From NCBI GenBank assembly GCA_002070115.1, contig MWCO01000068.1:1-34036 (forward strand): a DNA stretch of 34,036 nt. The letters are read 5' to 3'. Position 1 is the first letter of the stretch; the number at the start of each line of letters is the position of its first letter. Positions 1 to 8,749 of the stretch are shown here, one piece after another. The notes under the pieces were generated by a model that did not search any database, was not told where the DNA came from, and saw only the letters and a list, made by a program, of their open reading frames with translations. Position numbers and translations under genes: made by a program. Source of the stretch: Deltaproteobacteria bacterium ADurb.Bin207 (GTDB taxonomy: Bacteria; Myxococcota_A; Polyangia; Polyangiales; Polyangiaceae).

Positions 1-152
1 CAATTCGAGGCGCGAATCACTAGCAGCGACAAAACGAGTTGTCAACGCTGAGTCATGCCCCAACCCCCACTCGCCACCCAACACGAACCGCCACACGAAA
101 AGAAAGCCTGCCGAGCCATATATTAAATCAACAAATTCAAATGGTTACAATA
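1..152. other. window edge, no gene seen
   Basis: This stretch lies downstream of the minus-strand gene that ends at 153. No convincing coding frame, hairpin or repeat was seen. The part next to the gene (about 118-150) is AT-rich, but no clean terminator stem could be drawn. Confidence 0.5.
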
Positions 153-971
153 TCATCCCTGATGCCAACGGCGCTTTCGCGCAAACATGCCCAAGTCCTT
201 GGATAGTTGCTCCACCACCGCCGCCACCGTCGCAGAAAACCAACCATCGTCCTTGCCGAGTTCCAACATGACCAAAAGCTGGTTTTCCACCACCACTGGC
301 ACCATCAATACCGAGATGGGGGTAACGCCAGTTGCTACTAGACGCGCCGAAATCGCTGCTCCCACCACCCCCGCCATGGGTTCACTCATCACCAGTCGCC
401 CCTCTCGGGCCGCTCGCAAGGCATGATCCGCCGGGTCGATCGTGCGCCCCACGCCAAAGGCCGCCCGTGGCCCCTTACCCTCGAGCGTGATCATCGCTCC
501 TCCCGCTTGCCGCGAAAAAACATGGACCCAACCGCAATCCGCCTCCGTCACCGCCACGGCCTGCTCCAACCACTTGCTCGCCGCCTCGTTCAACGTCCTG
601 CAATCTCGAAGCGCTTGCACCTGCACATCCGTCGAGGGCAATTGCATCGGCACCAAATCACTCACGCGCGCAAGCATCGAACTCGCCCGCGTCTCCTCCC
701 GGCTCGGCATCAACCCCAATTCCGACGCATAGTCGGACACCAAACGCCATTGCGCCCACCCCGCCGACCACACCATCGCGTCCAAAGGAACCCGACCCGC
801 ATGAATGCCGCGAGCCAACAATTCCCCATCGACCGGCCCCACTGTCGCACTCCCATCGGTGACGAAATATCGTTCCCCACCCGATGTCACGCGCACGGAA
901 ACATCACTTTCACCACCCTCGGCTCTCGCAGACTCTTTTTCCATTTGTGCATCGACCGCCGGATCGTTCAT
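153..971 (-). CDS. GYF_2-like and GAF-like domain protein
   Basis: The 272-aa product has no signal peptide or membrane segment, so it is probably cytoplasmic. Residues about 34-85 (RYFVTDG...VGPVDGELLARGIHAGR...VWSAGWAQW) fit the GYF_2/DUF4339 pattern, a small fold with conserved Trp residues thought to bind peptides and common in multidomain myxobacterial proteins. Residues about 115-265 look like a GAF fold: a helix, then alternating strands ending in a VLMVPVVVENQLLVMLELG-type segment. No enzymatic motif was seen. It is transcribed away from the thioredoxin-like membrane protein, with 92 bp between the starts. A G-rich stretch lies a few bases before the ATG. The role is unknown; a sensory or adaptor function is inferred from the domains. 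Confidence 0.75.
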   Translation of the reverse strand: MNDPAVDAQMEKESARAEGGESDVSVRVTSGGERYFVTDGSATVGPVDGELLARGIHAGRVPLDAMVWSAGWAQWRLVSDYASELGLMPSREETRASSMLARVSDLVPMQLPSTDVQVQALRDCRTLNEAASKWLEQAVAVTEADCGWVHVFSRQAGGAMITLEGKGPRAAFGVGRTIDPADHALRAAREGRLVMSEPMAGVVGAAISARLVATGVTPISVLMVPVVVENQLLVMLELGKDDGWFSATVAAVVEQLSKDLGMFARKRRWHQG

Positions 972-1063
972 GATACGCCCCCAATCAGACCCAAACCTAT
1001 TGGTACGTGGTATGCGTACGTATTCAATTTGATCACCTTGTCAAGACACAATTGTTCTGAGTT

Positions 1064-2053
1064 GTGGTTTTCTCACGGAAAGGCCAACGACCCGAAGGCC
1101 GCCGTCAAAAACACCGGAATATCGTGACCCCCTCCGAGCCCCCTCGCCCCGAGCCTGAACCTACGCCCTTCCACGCCCCGCCTCCGTGGCGTGCTGATGT
1201 GCCAGGCATAAGCCCAGGAATGGCCGCACCAGCCCCGCCTGCACCGACGAGCGCCATGGCGATCACCGCATTGGTACTCGGTATTCTCGGCTGGATGTGT
1301 TTCGGCCCCATCGCAGGTATCGCCGCCATGATAGTTGGTGCGCTAGCCCTGTGGGATATCCGAGCTTCTCGAGGGAAAAAATCCGGTGCCATCCTGGCCT
1401 GGGTTGGCTTGTCCAGCGGCGCGGCCACTTGCCTCCTATTCGCGGCAGTTATCGGGTTCTTCTTTCATACCCTCCACAGAACTGCTCCAGCTCTCCCCCC
1501 CACCAGCTTCACGCCCTCTCCCCCATCGACATCCCTTCCTGCCCCACCCCCGTCGTCCACGGCTACCGAGACCCGCGAAGTCCGCACCGTCGAAACCCAC
1601 GTTGGAAAAATCACCGTCGTGGATATTGGTGAACAAGAGTCCTCCCTTCCATCGGCCCTCCGCCAGCAACGGCTCATCGCCGAACGAGAGAAACAACTGC
1701 TCGTGCTACAAACGACATCCACCGAATGCCGTCCTTGTCAGGGGGTGGCGGCCGCGTTATCCGCACCAGCCATGCAAACCGCCCTGGCTTCCGTGCGGCT
1801 GGTTCGCACGGACGTCCACATTTTTTCGCAAGAACTGGATGAATTGGGGGTGCCCTCCGAACTCATTCCCGGGTTTTTCTTGCTAGGCACGGACCTGACC
1901 GCACGCGACGGAATCCATGGCGGTGAATGGGATGATGATGTGGTGGACAACATTGCCCCGGTGCTCAAGGAATTCGTTCGAGGGACCCTGACCCGACGGC
2001 GTCACCCCAATATCGTATCGCCCACCCCCAAGCCCAAGGGTACGGTATTATAA
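1064..2053 (+). CDS. membrane protein: DUF4190-like pair plus thioredoxin-like domain
   Basis: Up to 329 aa from a GTG at 1064. An in-frame GTG at 1124 has a GGAA just upstream and is an alternative start. A Pro-rich N-terminus is followed by two hydrophobic segments (about 67-95 and 108-135) arranged like DUF4190 (ALVLGILGW...GPIAGIAAMIVGALAL). A Pro/Ser/Thr linker comes next, then a thioredoxin-like domain (about 190-315) with a CRPC motif at 222-225. The topology would place this domain either in the cytoplasm or in the periplasm depending on the hairpin; the linker does not decide it. A redox or disulfide role is inferred from the CxxC motif. The cis-Pro region is not obvious, so catalysis is uncertain. 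It converges on the M74 peptidase gene, with 3 bp between the stops. Confidence 0.75.
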   Translation: MVFSRKGQRPEGRRQKHRNIVTPSEPPRPEPEPTPFHAPPPWRADVPGISPGMAAPAPPAPTSAMAITALVLGILGWMCFGPIAGIAAMIVGALALWDIRASRGKKSGAILAWVGLSSGAATCLLFAAVIGFFFHTLHRTAPALPPTSFTPSPPSTSLPAPPPSSTATETREVRTVETHVGKITVVDIGEQESSLPSALRQQRLIAEREKQLLVLQTTSTECRPCQGVAAALSAPAMQTALASVRLVRTDVHIFSQELDELGVPSELIPGFFLLGTDLTARDGIHGGEWDDDVVDNIAPVLKEFVRGTLTRRRHPNIVSPTPKPKGTVL

Positions 2054-2056
2054 GGA

Positions 2057-2983
2057 TTATCCTTCGGTACCCGCGCGACGACGTTTCCCTCTCGCGCTTT
2101 TATTCGGTTTTTGCTGATCCGGGGTGACAATTTCACGAGTTGGGGATCGAGGCCAAGACTCACAGGCCCCCCGTTGGTTCGGCGGGCATGCGATGCGTAC
2201 ATGAAAGTGGTCGGCGTGGGCCGAGGAGCCGGAGGGTTGAATCAGCACACGAGCAGCTTCCAATCGAAGTCGTCGTGGTGCCTGTTGCCGCTCGGCTTCG
2301 ATAAGCAGCCGCTTTCGCACGTCGTTGGACACGAAAATCTGCTGAACTCGCGCTTTCGGGTCCGAAAGCAACGTGGCAACGAGGGCCCAATTGCGGGTAT
2401 CGTCGAAACGCGCTTCCGGATGGTTGATGGCTCGTCCATCAGCCCCAAAGGCGACAAACGACGAGTGATACAAGGGTTTTCCCTTTCGATCGACCATGTA
2501 AAACGCGATATCGACATCGCGTCCGCTTTGATGCGAGCGATGTTTGCGCAGCGATCCCCCTTCGCGACAGGATAAATCCCCCACACTCATGCGGCAGGGG
2601 CCGTGTTTTTCATGAATATGGTGCGCGGCCCGTTGCAACATCTGCACGAGTTCAGGCAATCCCCAGCGATAATCCGGATGGTTCCAATCCGGCACGACGC
2701 GGATATGATCGGATGTTTCGAGTTTTGATCCCCGCACGAGACTCCCGGCATTGGGAGCACCCACCGACAACGCATGAGGGGTTCGAAATAACGCCGTCGG
2801 AGCGGCGGGTGCCGGAGGAGCGGAAGCAACGTCCACGGGAACAAGCAGGACCGCGGCCGCCAAGGCGATGGTTCGAACGGGTGAAATCGAGCGCACCCTC
2901 GTCCGATACGAGGTGCGGAACGGATGGGCCAAGAATTGCGCGAATCGATTACAAACGATGTACCGACCTGCCCCTATTCCCAT
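2057..2983 (-). CDS. mepA: MepA-like penicillin-insensitive murein endopeptidase (M74)
   Basis: Up to 308 aa. The family cleaves D-Ala-mDAP cross-links of peptidoglycan in the periplasm as zinc enzymes. The characteristic motifs are present: HQSGRDVDIAF (H151, D156, D158), giving one metal ligand pair, and HADHFHVRIACP (H256, D258, H259, H261), which fits the M74 catalytic/metal cluster. A GPCRMSVGDLSCREGG stretch upstream also fits. The hydrophobic stretch TIALAAAVLLVPVDVASA (about 38-55) is a signal peptide, but it lies far from the ATG at 2983. A GTG at 2896 (V30) would give a more usual signal peptide and may be the true start. The C-terminus is basic (KSARGKRRRAGTEG), possibly a wall-binding tail. 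The symbol reflects the family, not proven orthology. Confidence 0.85.
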   Translation of the reverse strand: MGIGAGRYIVCNRFAQFLAHPFRTSYRTRVRSISPVRTIALAAAVLLVPVDVASAPPAPAAPTALFRTPHALSVGAPNAGSLVRGSKLETSDHIRVVPDWNHPDYRWGLPELVQMLQRAAHHIHEKHGPCRMSVGDLSCREGGSLRKHRSHQSGRDVDIAFYMVDRKGKPLYHSSFVAFGADGRAINHPEARFDDTRNWALVATLLSDPKARVQQIFVSNDVRKRLLIEAERQQAPRRLRLEAARVLIQPSGSSAHADHFHVRIACPPNQRGACESWPRSPTREIVTPDQQKPNKSARGKRRRAGTEG

Positions 2984-3387
2984 TTCTGCAACAATTTCAA
3001 GATGTTACATCACAGATGCTGCTGGCATGCTCAGCGATACGATGCGGAAAAATCCGGACCGAAGGTGCGCACACAGGCTTTTATCTTTCGTGGGTTCGCG
3101 GCTCCCCTGCTTATCGCTGCTCGACAGGAGCGCGGTCTTCATCACCGATTATCACTTCGCTTCCGGTATCTTCGGCCGAAAACTACCGTTTCGCCTTTTT
3201 TCGGACGAAGCGAATTGATTTCCTTTCGGGATAACCCGTTTCATTTATCCATTCGCTCGGAGCAACATTGGATCGAGACGAATCGCTGCCGACAATTTTT
3301 TTGTGTATCGGATGAACAACCAAAGGCATGTCACCATCCGCGCGCCCGCCGCGTCGTCAACCACGGGAAAGAAACGAATGATGCGCC
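2984..3387. other. divergent intergenic region
   Basis: This 404-bp gap separates the starts of the M74 peptidase (minus) and the SDR gene (plus), so it should hold promoters for both. It is visibly richer in A/T than the flanking genes, especially about 2985-3010 and 3160-3320. No strong inverted repeat, RNA gene or conserved small ORF was recognised. Confidence 0.4.
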
Positions 3388-4455
3388 ATGGCAAACAATG
3401 ACGATCGCGCGCTTATCCAACCTCTTCCTGAAGAGGATATGGACTACATTTTGGCCCGGTGCTCCCAGGAGTTCGAAACCTTGCGGGGCGCGTCGATCTT
3501 CATCACGGGGGCAAGTGGGTTCGTGGGGAGCTGGTTGACGCAATCGCTGCTGTGGGCGCAAGACCGACGAAATCTGGGCCTTCGGCTCGTGCTTCTCACC
3601 CGCTCGTCGACAGCGTTTGCCGCCCGTCAGCCAGGGGTAGCCCATCATCCGTCGGTTCACCTTCTCGAGGGCGACATGCAATCATTCCCCTTCCCGGATG
3701 GCGAGGTTCGATTCATCATTCATGCGGCCACGACACCTTCCTTTTCCCCAACCCCTGTGCATCCCTTCGCCACGTTCCCATCCGATGTGCAGGGAACGAA
3801 GCGCGTGCTGGAATTCGCAAAAACGCATGGCACACGGCGAATGCTGTTCACCAGCTCCGGAGCCGTGTACGGCAAAGTTCCTCGTTCCGAGCAACCTATC
3901 CGTGAGGACTACCTGGGTGCCCCCCCACCATCGGATACCGGATCCGCCTACGGCCAAGCCAAACGAATCTCGGAGTGGCTATGCGCGATGGTTGCGCAAC
4001 AATTCGGCTTCGATATCGCGATCGCAAGGCTGTTTGCGTTCATGGGGCCGATGCTTCCGCTACAAGCGGGCTTTGCATTTGGAAACTTCCTGCGAGATGC
4101 CCTGAACGGCGGACCGATTCGTATGAAAGGCGATGGCACGCCCCTTCGCTCCTATCTTTACGCCGCGGACTTGGCAGTATGGCTTTGGACCTTGTTGATG
4201 CGGGGAACGAGTTGTCGCCCCTATAACGTTGGTAGCCCCCACGCGATTTCGATCGCCGCATTGGCACGCGCGATCGCTGATCACGTACGTCCTGGCATGG
4301 CGATCGAAATGGCATCCACCGAATCGCTTGCAGGTCACGATTACGTTCCCGACGTGCAACGGGCGGAAAATGAACTCGGACTTCGAGCCTGGACATCGCT
4401 AGAAGACGGAATTCGAAAAAGCCGTGACTGGCATACGCGCCACGACAAGTCGTGA
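3388..4455 (+). CDS. NAD-dependent epimerase/dehydratase, extended SDR
   Basis: The 355-aa product is a cytoplasmic extended short-chain dehydrogenase of the nucleotide-sugar epimerase/dehydratase type. The Rossmann motif ITGASGFVG has its glycines at 41, 44 and 47. HAATT (about 113) and LFTSSGAVYG fit the NAD-binding and catalytic Ser/Thr regions. The catalytic pair is YGQAK (Y188, K192). A substrate-pocket segment ARLFAFMGP and a late RSYLYAADLAVWL are typical of sugar epimerases. About 35 residues precede the first strand, longer than usual. The gene converges with the NeuB-like gene, the two stops being adjacent. Context suggests it makes or modifies an activated sugar for the surface glycan block. 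The substrate cannot be read from the sequence. Confidence 0.85.
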   Translation: MANNDDRALIQPLPEEDMDYILARCSQEFETLRGASIFITGASGFVGSWLTQSLLWAQDRRNLGLRLVLLTRSSTAFAARQPGVAHHPSVHLLEGDMQSFPFPDGEVRFIIHAATTPSFSPTPVHPFATFPSDVQGTKRVLEFAKTHGTRRMLFTSSGAVYGKVPRSEQPIREDYLGAPPPSDTGSAYGQAKRISEWLCAMVAQQFGFDIAIARLFAFMGPMLPLQAGFAFGNFLRDALNGGPIRMKGDGTPLRSYLYAADLAVWLWTLLMRGTSCRPYNVGSPHAISIAALARAIADHVRPGMAIEMASTESLAGHDYVPDVQRAENELGLRAWTSLEDGIRKSRDWHTRHDKS

Positions 4456-5550
4456 TCAGAGTCCGCGGTGGAAGATCAACGATCGCAAACGCTCATCGTG
4501 TGCATAGGGACAATCAATCGCATCGATCATGATGGGTTGATCTTTGGCGATATCTTTCAGAAGCACTTCTCCGGACATGAGTTCTCGGCATGAAATCTGC
4601 CCTTTTTGCAGGGGAATAGCGAGGTAAACGTCTTCCCAAAGCGAGGGACCGTGTTCGAGCATATACCCCGCGGGGAGATCTCGTTTCGCATAAACCCCTC
4701 GCACGAGCGCGTTGAGGTATTCGATTTCTCGACTCTGTGGAATGCGTCGCATGCTCGAGGGCACCCCACAGGCTCGTTTCGCATGTTCGAACGCTTTGAA
4801 CCACGTGTCGATTTGCGCGGGAAGCGAGCAGTAGGGCGACACCGACACGCCATCCATCTCGATATCGACATGCCGTTCGAACGTCCGCGCGCCTTTGGCA
4901 TAGGCGATATACATCGATGTCGTCCAGTCGTGATACTCGTGCGTCGACAAACCGATGACATGCCCCGGGTATCGCATGCGCAAAAAATCGAGTTGGTTCA
5001 ACTCCAGCTCATCATCCTCCGTGGGATAAAGCGAGACGCAATGATTGATGGCGAGAGGGATGTTACGCTTTTCAAAGAAGGAAACGATATCATCCGTTTC
5101 CTTGAGGGAGGCGCCGCCCGTGGAAACGATGACGGGTTTTCGCGTGGCCGCAATCCGTTCAATCAAGAACCAATCGTTGATGTCGTAGCTGGCGATCTTG
5201 AGCAGCGGGATACCGAGTTTCATGCACGTATCGACGGAGGCCTCGTCGAACGGCGTTGCCATCGGGATACAAGGTCCTTTCCGAATGGCTTCGACCAACG
5301 CCGCATAGCCCTCGAAAGGCAGCGCCGTATCCAACGTCTTTTTGATGTACCGAATGTCCGTGCGCCCCAGAAAATCTTTGTGAATGAAGGATGGGACATC
5401 GCGAATCTGCAATTTGAGCGCCGCGCGGACGCCATTGAAGCGTACGATTTGATTGTAGGTCGAGATAATTTTGAGTCCTCGATCCACCTTTCCCCAATGG
5501 TTGTTCGCGATCTCGAGGACGAAAAGTTCGTCGAATATTTTTTGATCCAT
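4456..5550 (-). CDS. NeuB-family (nonulosonate-type) synthase
   Basis: 364 aa from the ATG at 5550, chosen because the family fold begins right after it (IFDELFVLEIANNHWG). An in-frame ATG at 5601 would overlap the ThDP gene by 13 bp. NeuB-type enzymes condense phosphoenolpyruvate with an amino sugar to give sialic, legionaminic or pseudaminic acids in the cytoplasm. Visible family marks are EIANNHWG (E13, N16, N17, H18), LLKIASYDIND, VIVSTGGAS, INHCVSLYPT and GLSTHEYHDW. A C-terminal SAF/antifreeze-like domain follows (about 285-350, RDLPAGYMLEHG...LLKDIAKDQPI). It lies 38 bp after the ThDP gene on the same strand and is probably co-transcribed. No CMP-sugar synthetase (NeuA) or NeuC-type epimerase is present here, so the acid produced is uncertain. 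Confidence 0.85.
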   Translation of the reverse strand: MDQKIFDELFVLEIANNHWGKVDRGLKIISTYNQIVRFNGVRAALKLQIRDVPSFIHKDFLGRTDIRYIKKTLDTALPFEGYAALVEAIRKGPCIPMATPFDEASVDTCMKLGIPLLKIASYDINDWFLIERIAATRKPVIVSTGGASLKETDDIVSFFEKRNIPLAINHCVSLYPTEDDELELNQLDFLRMRYPGHVIGLSTHEYHDWTTSMYIAYAKGARTFERHVDIEMDGVSVSPYCSLPAQIDTWFKAFEHAKRACGVPSSMRRIPQSREIEYLNALVRGVYAKRDLPAGYMLEHGPSLWEDVYLAIPLQKGQISCRELMSGEVLLKDIAKDQPIMIDAIDCPYAHDERLRSLIFHRGL

Positions 5551-5588
5551 GGTCTCGACCTTCGCGCGCCATCTTGCATTGGCTTCGC

Positions 5589-7397
5589 TCAATTCTTCCA
5601 TTCTTCGATGAACAGGTTGCTTCGCAGTTCGTCTCGTTCGAGAAACGGATACATATCTTCGAGGGGGGCCGAGACGATCCGGCCATCCGGCAAGGATTTC
5701 GAACTGCTTCGAGGCTCGAAGCCCTGCTGAGGATCGAGTCGGACCACCCCCACACACGGTCCTTGACTCGCAAGAACCGAAGATAGACTTGCCTCGAAGT
5801 CCCTTCCCTCGATCTCGATGGCGGGAATACCAAAAGCCCGGGCCACATCGAGCATGTTGGGGAACGACACACCACTGCTGGGACCAGCGCCCACGAGACG
5901 ACCAAAGAAATTGTTTTGCGTGCTGCGAATCGAAAGATACCCCGCGTTATCGAGGACGAATACTTTAACAGGAAGCTTATGATGCACGATGGTTTGCAAC
6001 TCCTGCAAATTCATCTGAATCGAACCGTCGCCCGCCAGGCAAAGCACCCGCTTGCCTCGTCGCGCGATCGCCGCACCCACCGCGGCCGGCAATTCCCACC
6101 CCATCGAGGCACTCCCTGAGTTCGAAAACATCCGCTGGCAGCCTCGCATCGCCACGACTTGAAAGGGTACGATGGTCGCCGTCGCATTGGCGCAAACCAA
6201 CACATCATCGTCTTGCAAACGGTCCGAAAGACGATCGAAAAAGTGGTAGGGATTGATGCCATCGTGGAATTCCCGGTGTCGCGGCTGCACGACCGGATAG
6301 CGGGATACGCGCTCTTTGCACCATGCGAGCCAGTCGGCGTGCTTGGGAGAATCATCGCCCCGCGCATCGAGCTGTTTTTCTAATTCGCTAATGAAATCAA
6401 GTAGATGGCAACATACCGGCAGATCGATGGACACCGTTGGTTTTTGCAATTCCGCCGGATCGATATCCACCTGAATCTTGAATGCTTCGCGGGCGAAGGC
6501 TTTCCCATGATACCCGACTTGACGGATGCAGAGCCTGGAGCCCAACACGAGCAGCAGGTCGCTGTTTTGCACGGTGAAGTTACCGGCCCGATCCCCGATG
6601 GTTCCTTGCCTGCCGCAAAAGTACGGGGAGGCGGTGGGCACAATGTCATGGGTCCAGGCCGTAGTCACGGGAATGCGTAGTTTATCGACCAGCCGTTGAA
6701 ACGCTTGCACGGCGTTGGCGAGACGGATGCCGGTGCCCGCGAGGATGACGGGACGAGAGGCGGTTCGAAGGCGATGAAGGATCTCGCTGCAAACGCTTTC
6801 GAGCCCTTGACGGGACCATACGGGGGCATCTTCCGCGGGGTCGTAGCGCCGCAAGCACGAAGGGTCGATCGATGCGGCTTGGATGTCGGAGGGAATATCG
6901 AGCCAGCAAGGGCCGGGGCGTCCTTCCGTGGCGAGAGCCAGCGCACGCTCGAGGTGATAAAGGATGTCGTTGGGGTCACGAACGACGGCGACGTATTTGG
7001 TGATGCCACGGACCATGGCAGCGATATCTGCCTCCTGGTCGCCGAGTTGCCGCAGGCCGGGCACGGTATGGAAGGCCATGCATGTTTCTCTTTTGACCTG
7101 TCCGGAAAGGATCAGCATCGGGATAGAGTCCGTGTAGGCCCCGAAAACGCCATTGAGAGCGTTGATGCCGCCGGGGCCGGTGGTCACGTTGACGAGTGCC
7201 GGTTTGCCCGCGATGCGGGCGTAGCCTTCCGCGGCGATGGCACAAGCTTGTTCGTGATGGCAGGCCAGATAGGACAGACCGGAACAAGCACCGATGGCGT
7301 CGTTCAGGTGCATGGCGCCGCCGCCGGAAACGAGAAAAGCTTGGTCGATGCCGCGGGAAACCAAGGTTTGGGCGATGAAATCAGCAACCCGGATCAT
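5589..7397 (-). CDS. ThDP-binding acetolactate-synthase-like enzyme
   Basis: The 602-aa product has the three-domain plan of acetohydroxyacid-synthase-type ThDP enzymes. The N-terminal PYR domain has VSGGGAMHLNDAI and the activating Glu in HHEQACAIAAEGYARI. The central domain has VILAGTGIRLANA and DIDPAEL. The C-terminal PP domain has the Mg/ThDP motif GDGSIQMNLQELQTI...VLDNAGY. Whether FAD is bound cannot be told. It is probably not the housekeeping IlvB, since no small subunit is nearby and it sits directly upstream of a NeuB-like gene. Similar enzymes in O-antigen loci, such as YerE, transfer a two-carbon acetyl unit from pyruvate to a keto sugar to make branched sugars. That role is inferred here; a sugar-acid decarboxylase is an alternative. 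The start is 138 bp from the divergent GT2 gene. Confidence 0.85.
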   Translation of the reverse strand: MIRVADFIAQTLVSRGIDQAFLVSGGGAMHLNDAIGACSGLSYLACHHEQACAIAAEGYARIAGKPALVNVTTGPGGINALNGVFGAYTDSIPMLILSGQVKRETCMAFHTVPGLRQLGDQEADIAAMVRGITKYVAVVRDPNDILYHLERALALATEGRPGPCWLDIPSDIQAASIDPSCLRRYDPAEDAPVWSRQGLESVCSEILHRLRTASRPVILAGTGIRLANAVQAFQRLVDKLRIPVTTAWTHDIVPTASPYFCGRQGTIGDRAGNFTVQNSDLLLVLGSRLCIRQVGYHGKAFAREAFKIQVDIDPAELQKPTVSIDLPVCCHLLDFISELEKQLDARGDDSPKHADWLAWCKERVSRYPVVQPRHREFHDGINPYHFFDRLSDRLQDDDVLVCANATATIVPFQVVAMRGCQRMFSNSGSASMGWELPAAVGAAIARRGKRVLCLAGDGSIQMNLQELQTIVHHKLPVKVFVLDNAGYLSIRSTQNNFFGRLVGAGPSSGVSFPNMLDVARAFGIPAIEIEGRDFEASLSSVLASQGPCVGVVRLDPQQGFEPRSSSKSLPDGRIVSAPLEDMYPFLERDELRSNLFIEEWKN

Positions 7398-7495
7398 GGA
7401 AGCATAAGCATACTTGATTCGGGGTCCTGAGGACGACTTTGCGCCAGCATCGCCTGGGGTGGTGGCGGAATGATCGCCTATGCTCGGTATTCACC

Positions 7496-7519
7496 CTATC
7501 GAAATGCCGATCGCGATAG
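7496..7519. promoter_or_regulatory. inverted repeat in divergent promoter region
   Basis: CTATCG at 7496-7501 and CGATAG at 7514-7519 form a 6-bp inverted repeat with a 12-nt spacer. It lies between the divergent ThDP and GT2 genes, 15 bp before the GT2 start. It could be an operator or a hairpin in the GT2 leader. The match is short and could occur by chance. Confidence 0.25.
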
Positions 7520-7534
7520 AATGGGTCATCGAGC

Positions 7535-8707
7535 ATGGATGCATCGACTTCATTGCCTTGTTGTGATCCCGATTCTGCAAGCGGGGACTCCCCCTTGCCG
7601 CGACCCAAAACCATCAGTGTCGTAACGCCTTGTTTCAACGAGCAAGACAACGTCTACCCTCTTTTCGAGCGCACCCGCGCCACCCTCGAAGCCCTCGGTC
7701 CCACCTATCAATGGGAGCATATTTTCATCGATAACGCATCGACCGATGGCACGATCGAAGAACTCCAAAAGCTCGCGGCCAAGGATCGACGTGTCAAAAT
7801 CATCATTAATACACGCAACTTCGGGGTCATCCGCTCTCCGCTCCACGGCCTTTTCCAGGCCTCCGGCGACGCCATCGTATCGCTATGCGCCGACTTGCAG
7901 GATCCCCCCGAACTCATCACCGACTTCGTTCGTGAATGGGAAAAAGGCTTTCTCATCGTCGCCGCGGTCAAAAAAGGCTCCAGAGAATCGCCCTTCATGT
8001 ATGCGGTTCGAAAGCTTTACTACCGCACGCTAAACCATATTTCCGAAACGGAACTCATCAATGATTTCACGGGTTTCGGACTATACGACCAAAAAATCAT
8101 CGACCTCGTCCGGCGCACCGGTGACCACTATGCGTTTTTCCGCGGTCTCGTCGCGGACATGGGGTTTCCCATCGCCCGGGTCGAATATATCCGGCCGGTG
8201 CGGCAACACGGGTTGTCCAAAAATCGGCTCTACGATCTGTACGACCAGGCCATGCAAGGCATCGTCAAACACTCGAAGATCCCTTTGCGCCTTACCACCA
8301 TGACCGGGTTCATCGTCGCCTTTCTCAGCGCCCTATCCGCCTTGGGCTACTTAATTTACAAAATTATCTATTGGGATTCGTTCAGCGTCGGTATCGCCCC
8401 CGCGGTCATTGGCTTGTTTTTCCTTTCCTCCATACAACTGGTATTTCTGGGGATGCTGGGAGAGTATATTGGGGCCATCCATGGTCGGCTTTTCCAAAAC
8501 TGGCTCGTCATCGAAAAAGCGCGCATCAACTTCGAAAACCATACCGGTCAAGAACCCAGGCTCGCGACCTCTTTGCCGTTGGAGTCAAAGGAACCACCAG
8601 GCCGCCTCGAGGAGCACGCCGACTTGCATTCCCATCCTCTGGTCGCCGAAGCCCCGCAAAAGGCCGATGAAGAAGTCCCCCGTAATGACATGAGCGAAGA
8701 AGGATAA
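7535..8707 (+). CDS. GT2 polyprenyl-phosphate glycosyltransferase, membrane-anchored
   Basis: The 390-aa product belongs to the DPM1/GtrB/ArnC-like branch of glycosyltransferase family 2, which moves a sugar from a nucleotide donor to a polyprenyl phosphate at the inner membrane. The GT-A domain begins with ISVVTPCFNEQDNV (about 27-40) and has DNASTDGT and the metal-binding ADLQDPPE. The family marks NDFTGFGLYD and VRQHGLSKN also appear. Two C-terminal membrane helices follow (about 251-275 and 288-312), with LGEYIGAIHGRLF after them, as usual. About 70 extra residues, Pro/Glu-rich and hydrophilic, form a cytoplasmic tail beyond the normal family length. An ATG nearer the domain was not found. 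It presumably supplies a lipid-linked sugar to the surface glycan whose other genes are next door. Confidence 0.88.
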   Translation: MDASTSLPCCDPDSASGDSPLPRPKTISVVTPCFNEQDNVYPLFERTRATLEALGPTYQWEHIFIDNASTDGTIEELQKLAAKDRRVKIIINTRNFGVIRSPLHGLFQASGDAIVSLCADLQDPPELITDFVREWEKGFLIVAAVKKGSRESPFMYAVRKLYYRTLNHISETELINDFTGFGLYDQKIIDLVRRTGDHYAFFRGLVADMGFPIARVEYIRPVRQHGLSKNRLYDLYDQAMQGIVKHSKIPLRLTTMTGFIVAFLSALSALGYLIYKIIYWDSFSVGIAPAVIGLFFLSSIQLVFLGMLGEYIGAIHGRLFQNWLVIEKARINFENHTGQEPRLATSLPLESKEPPGRLEEHADLHSHPLVAEAPQKADEEVPRNDMSEEG

Positions 8708-8749
8708 GTAGGCAGTATGTCCTGTCGTGAAGCCTTATGCCCCTAAGCC

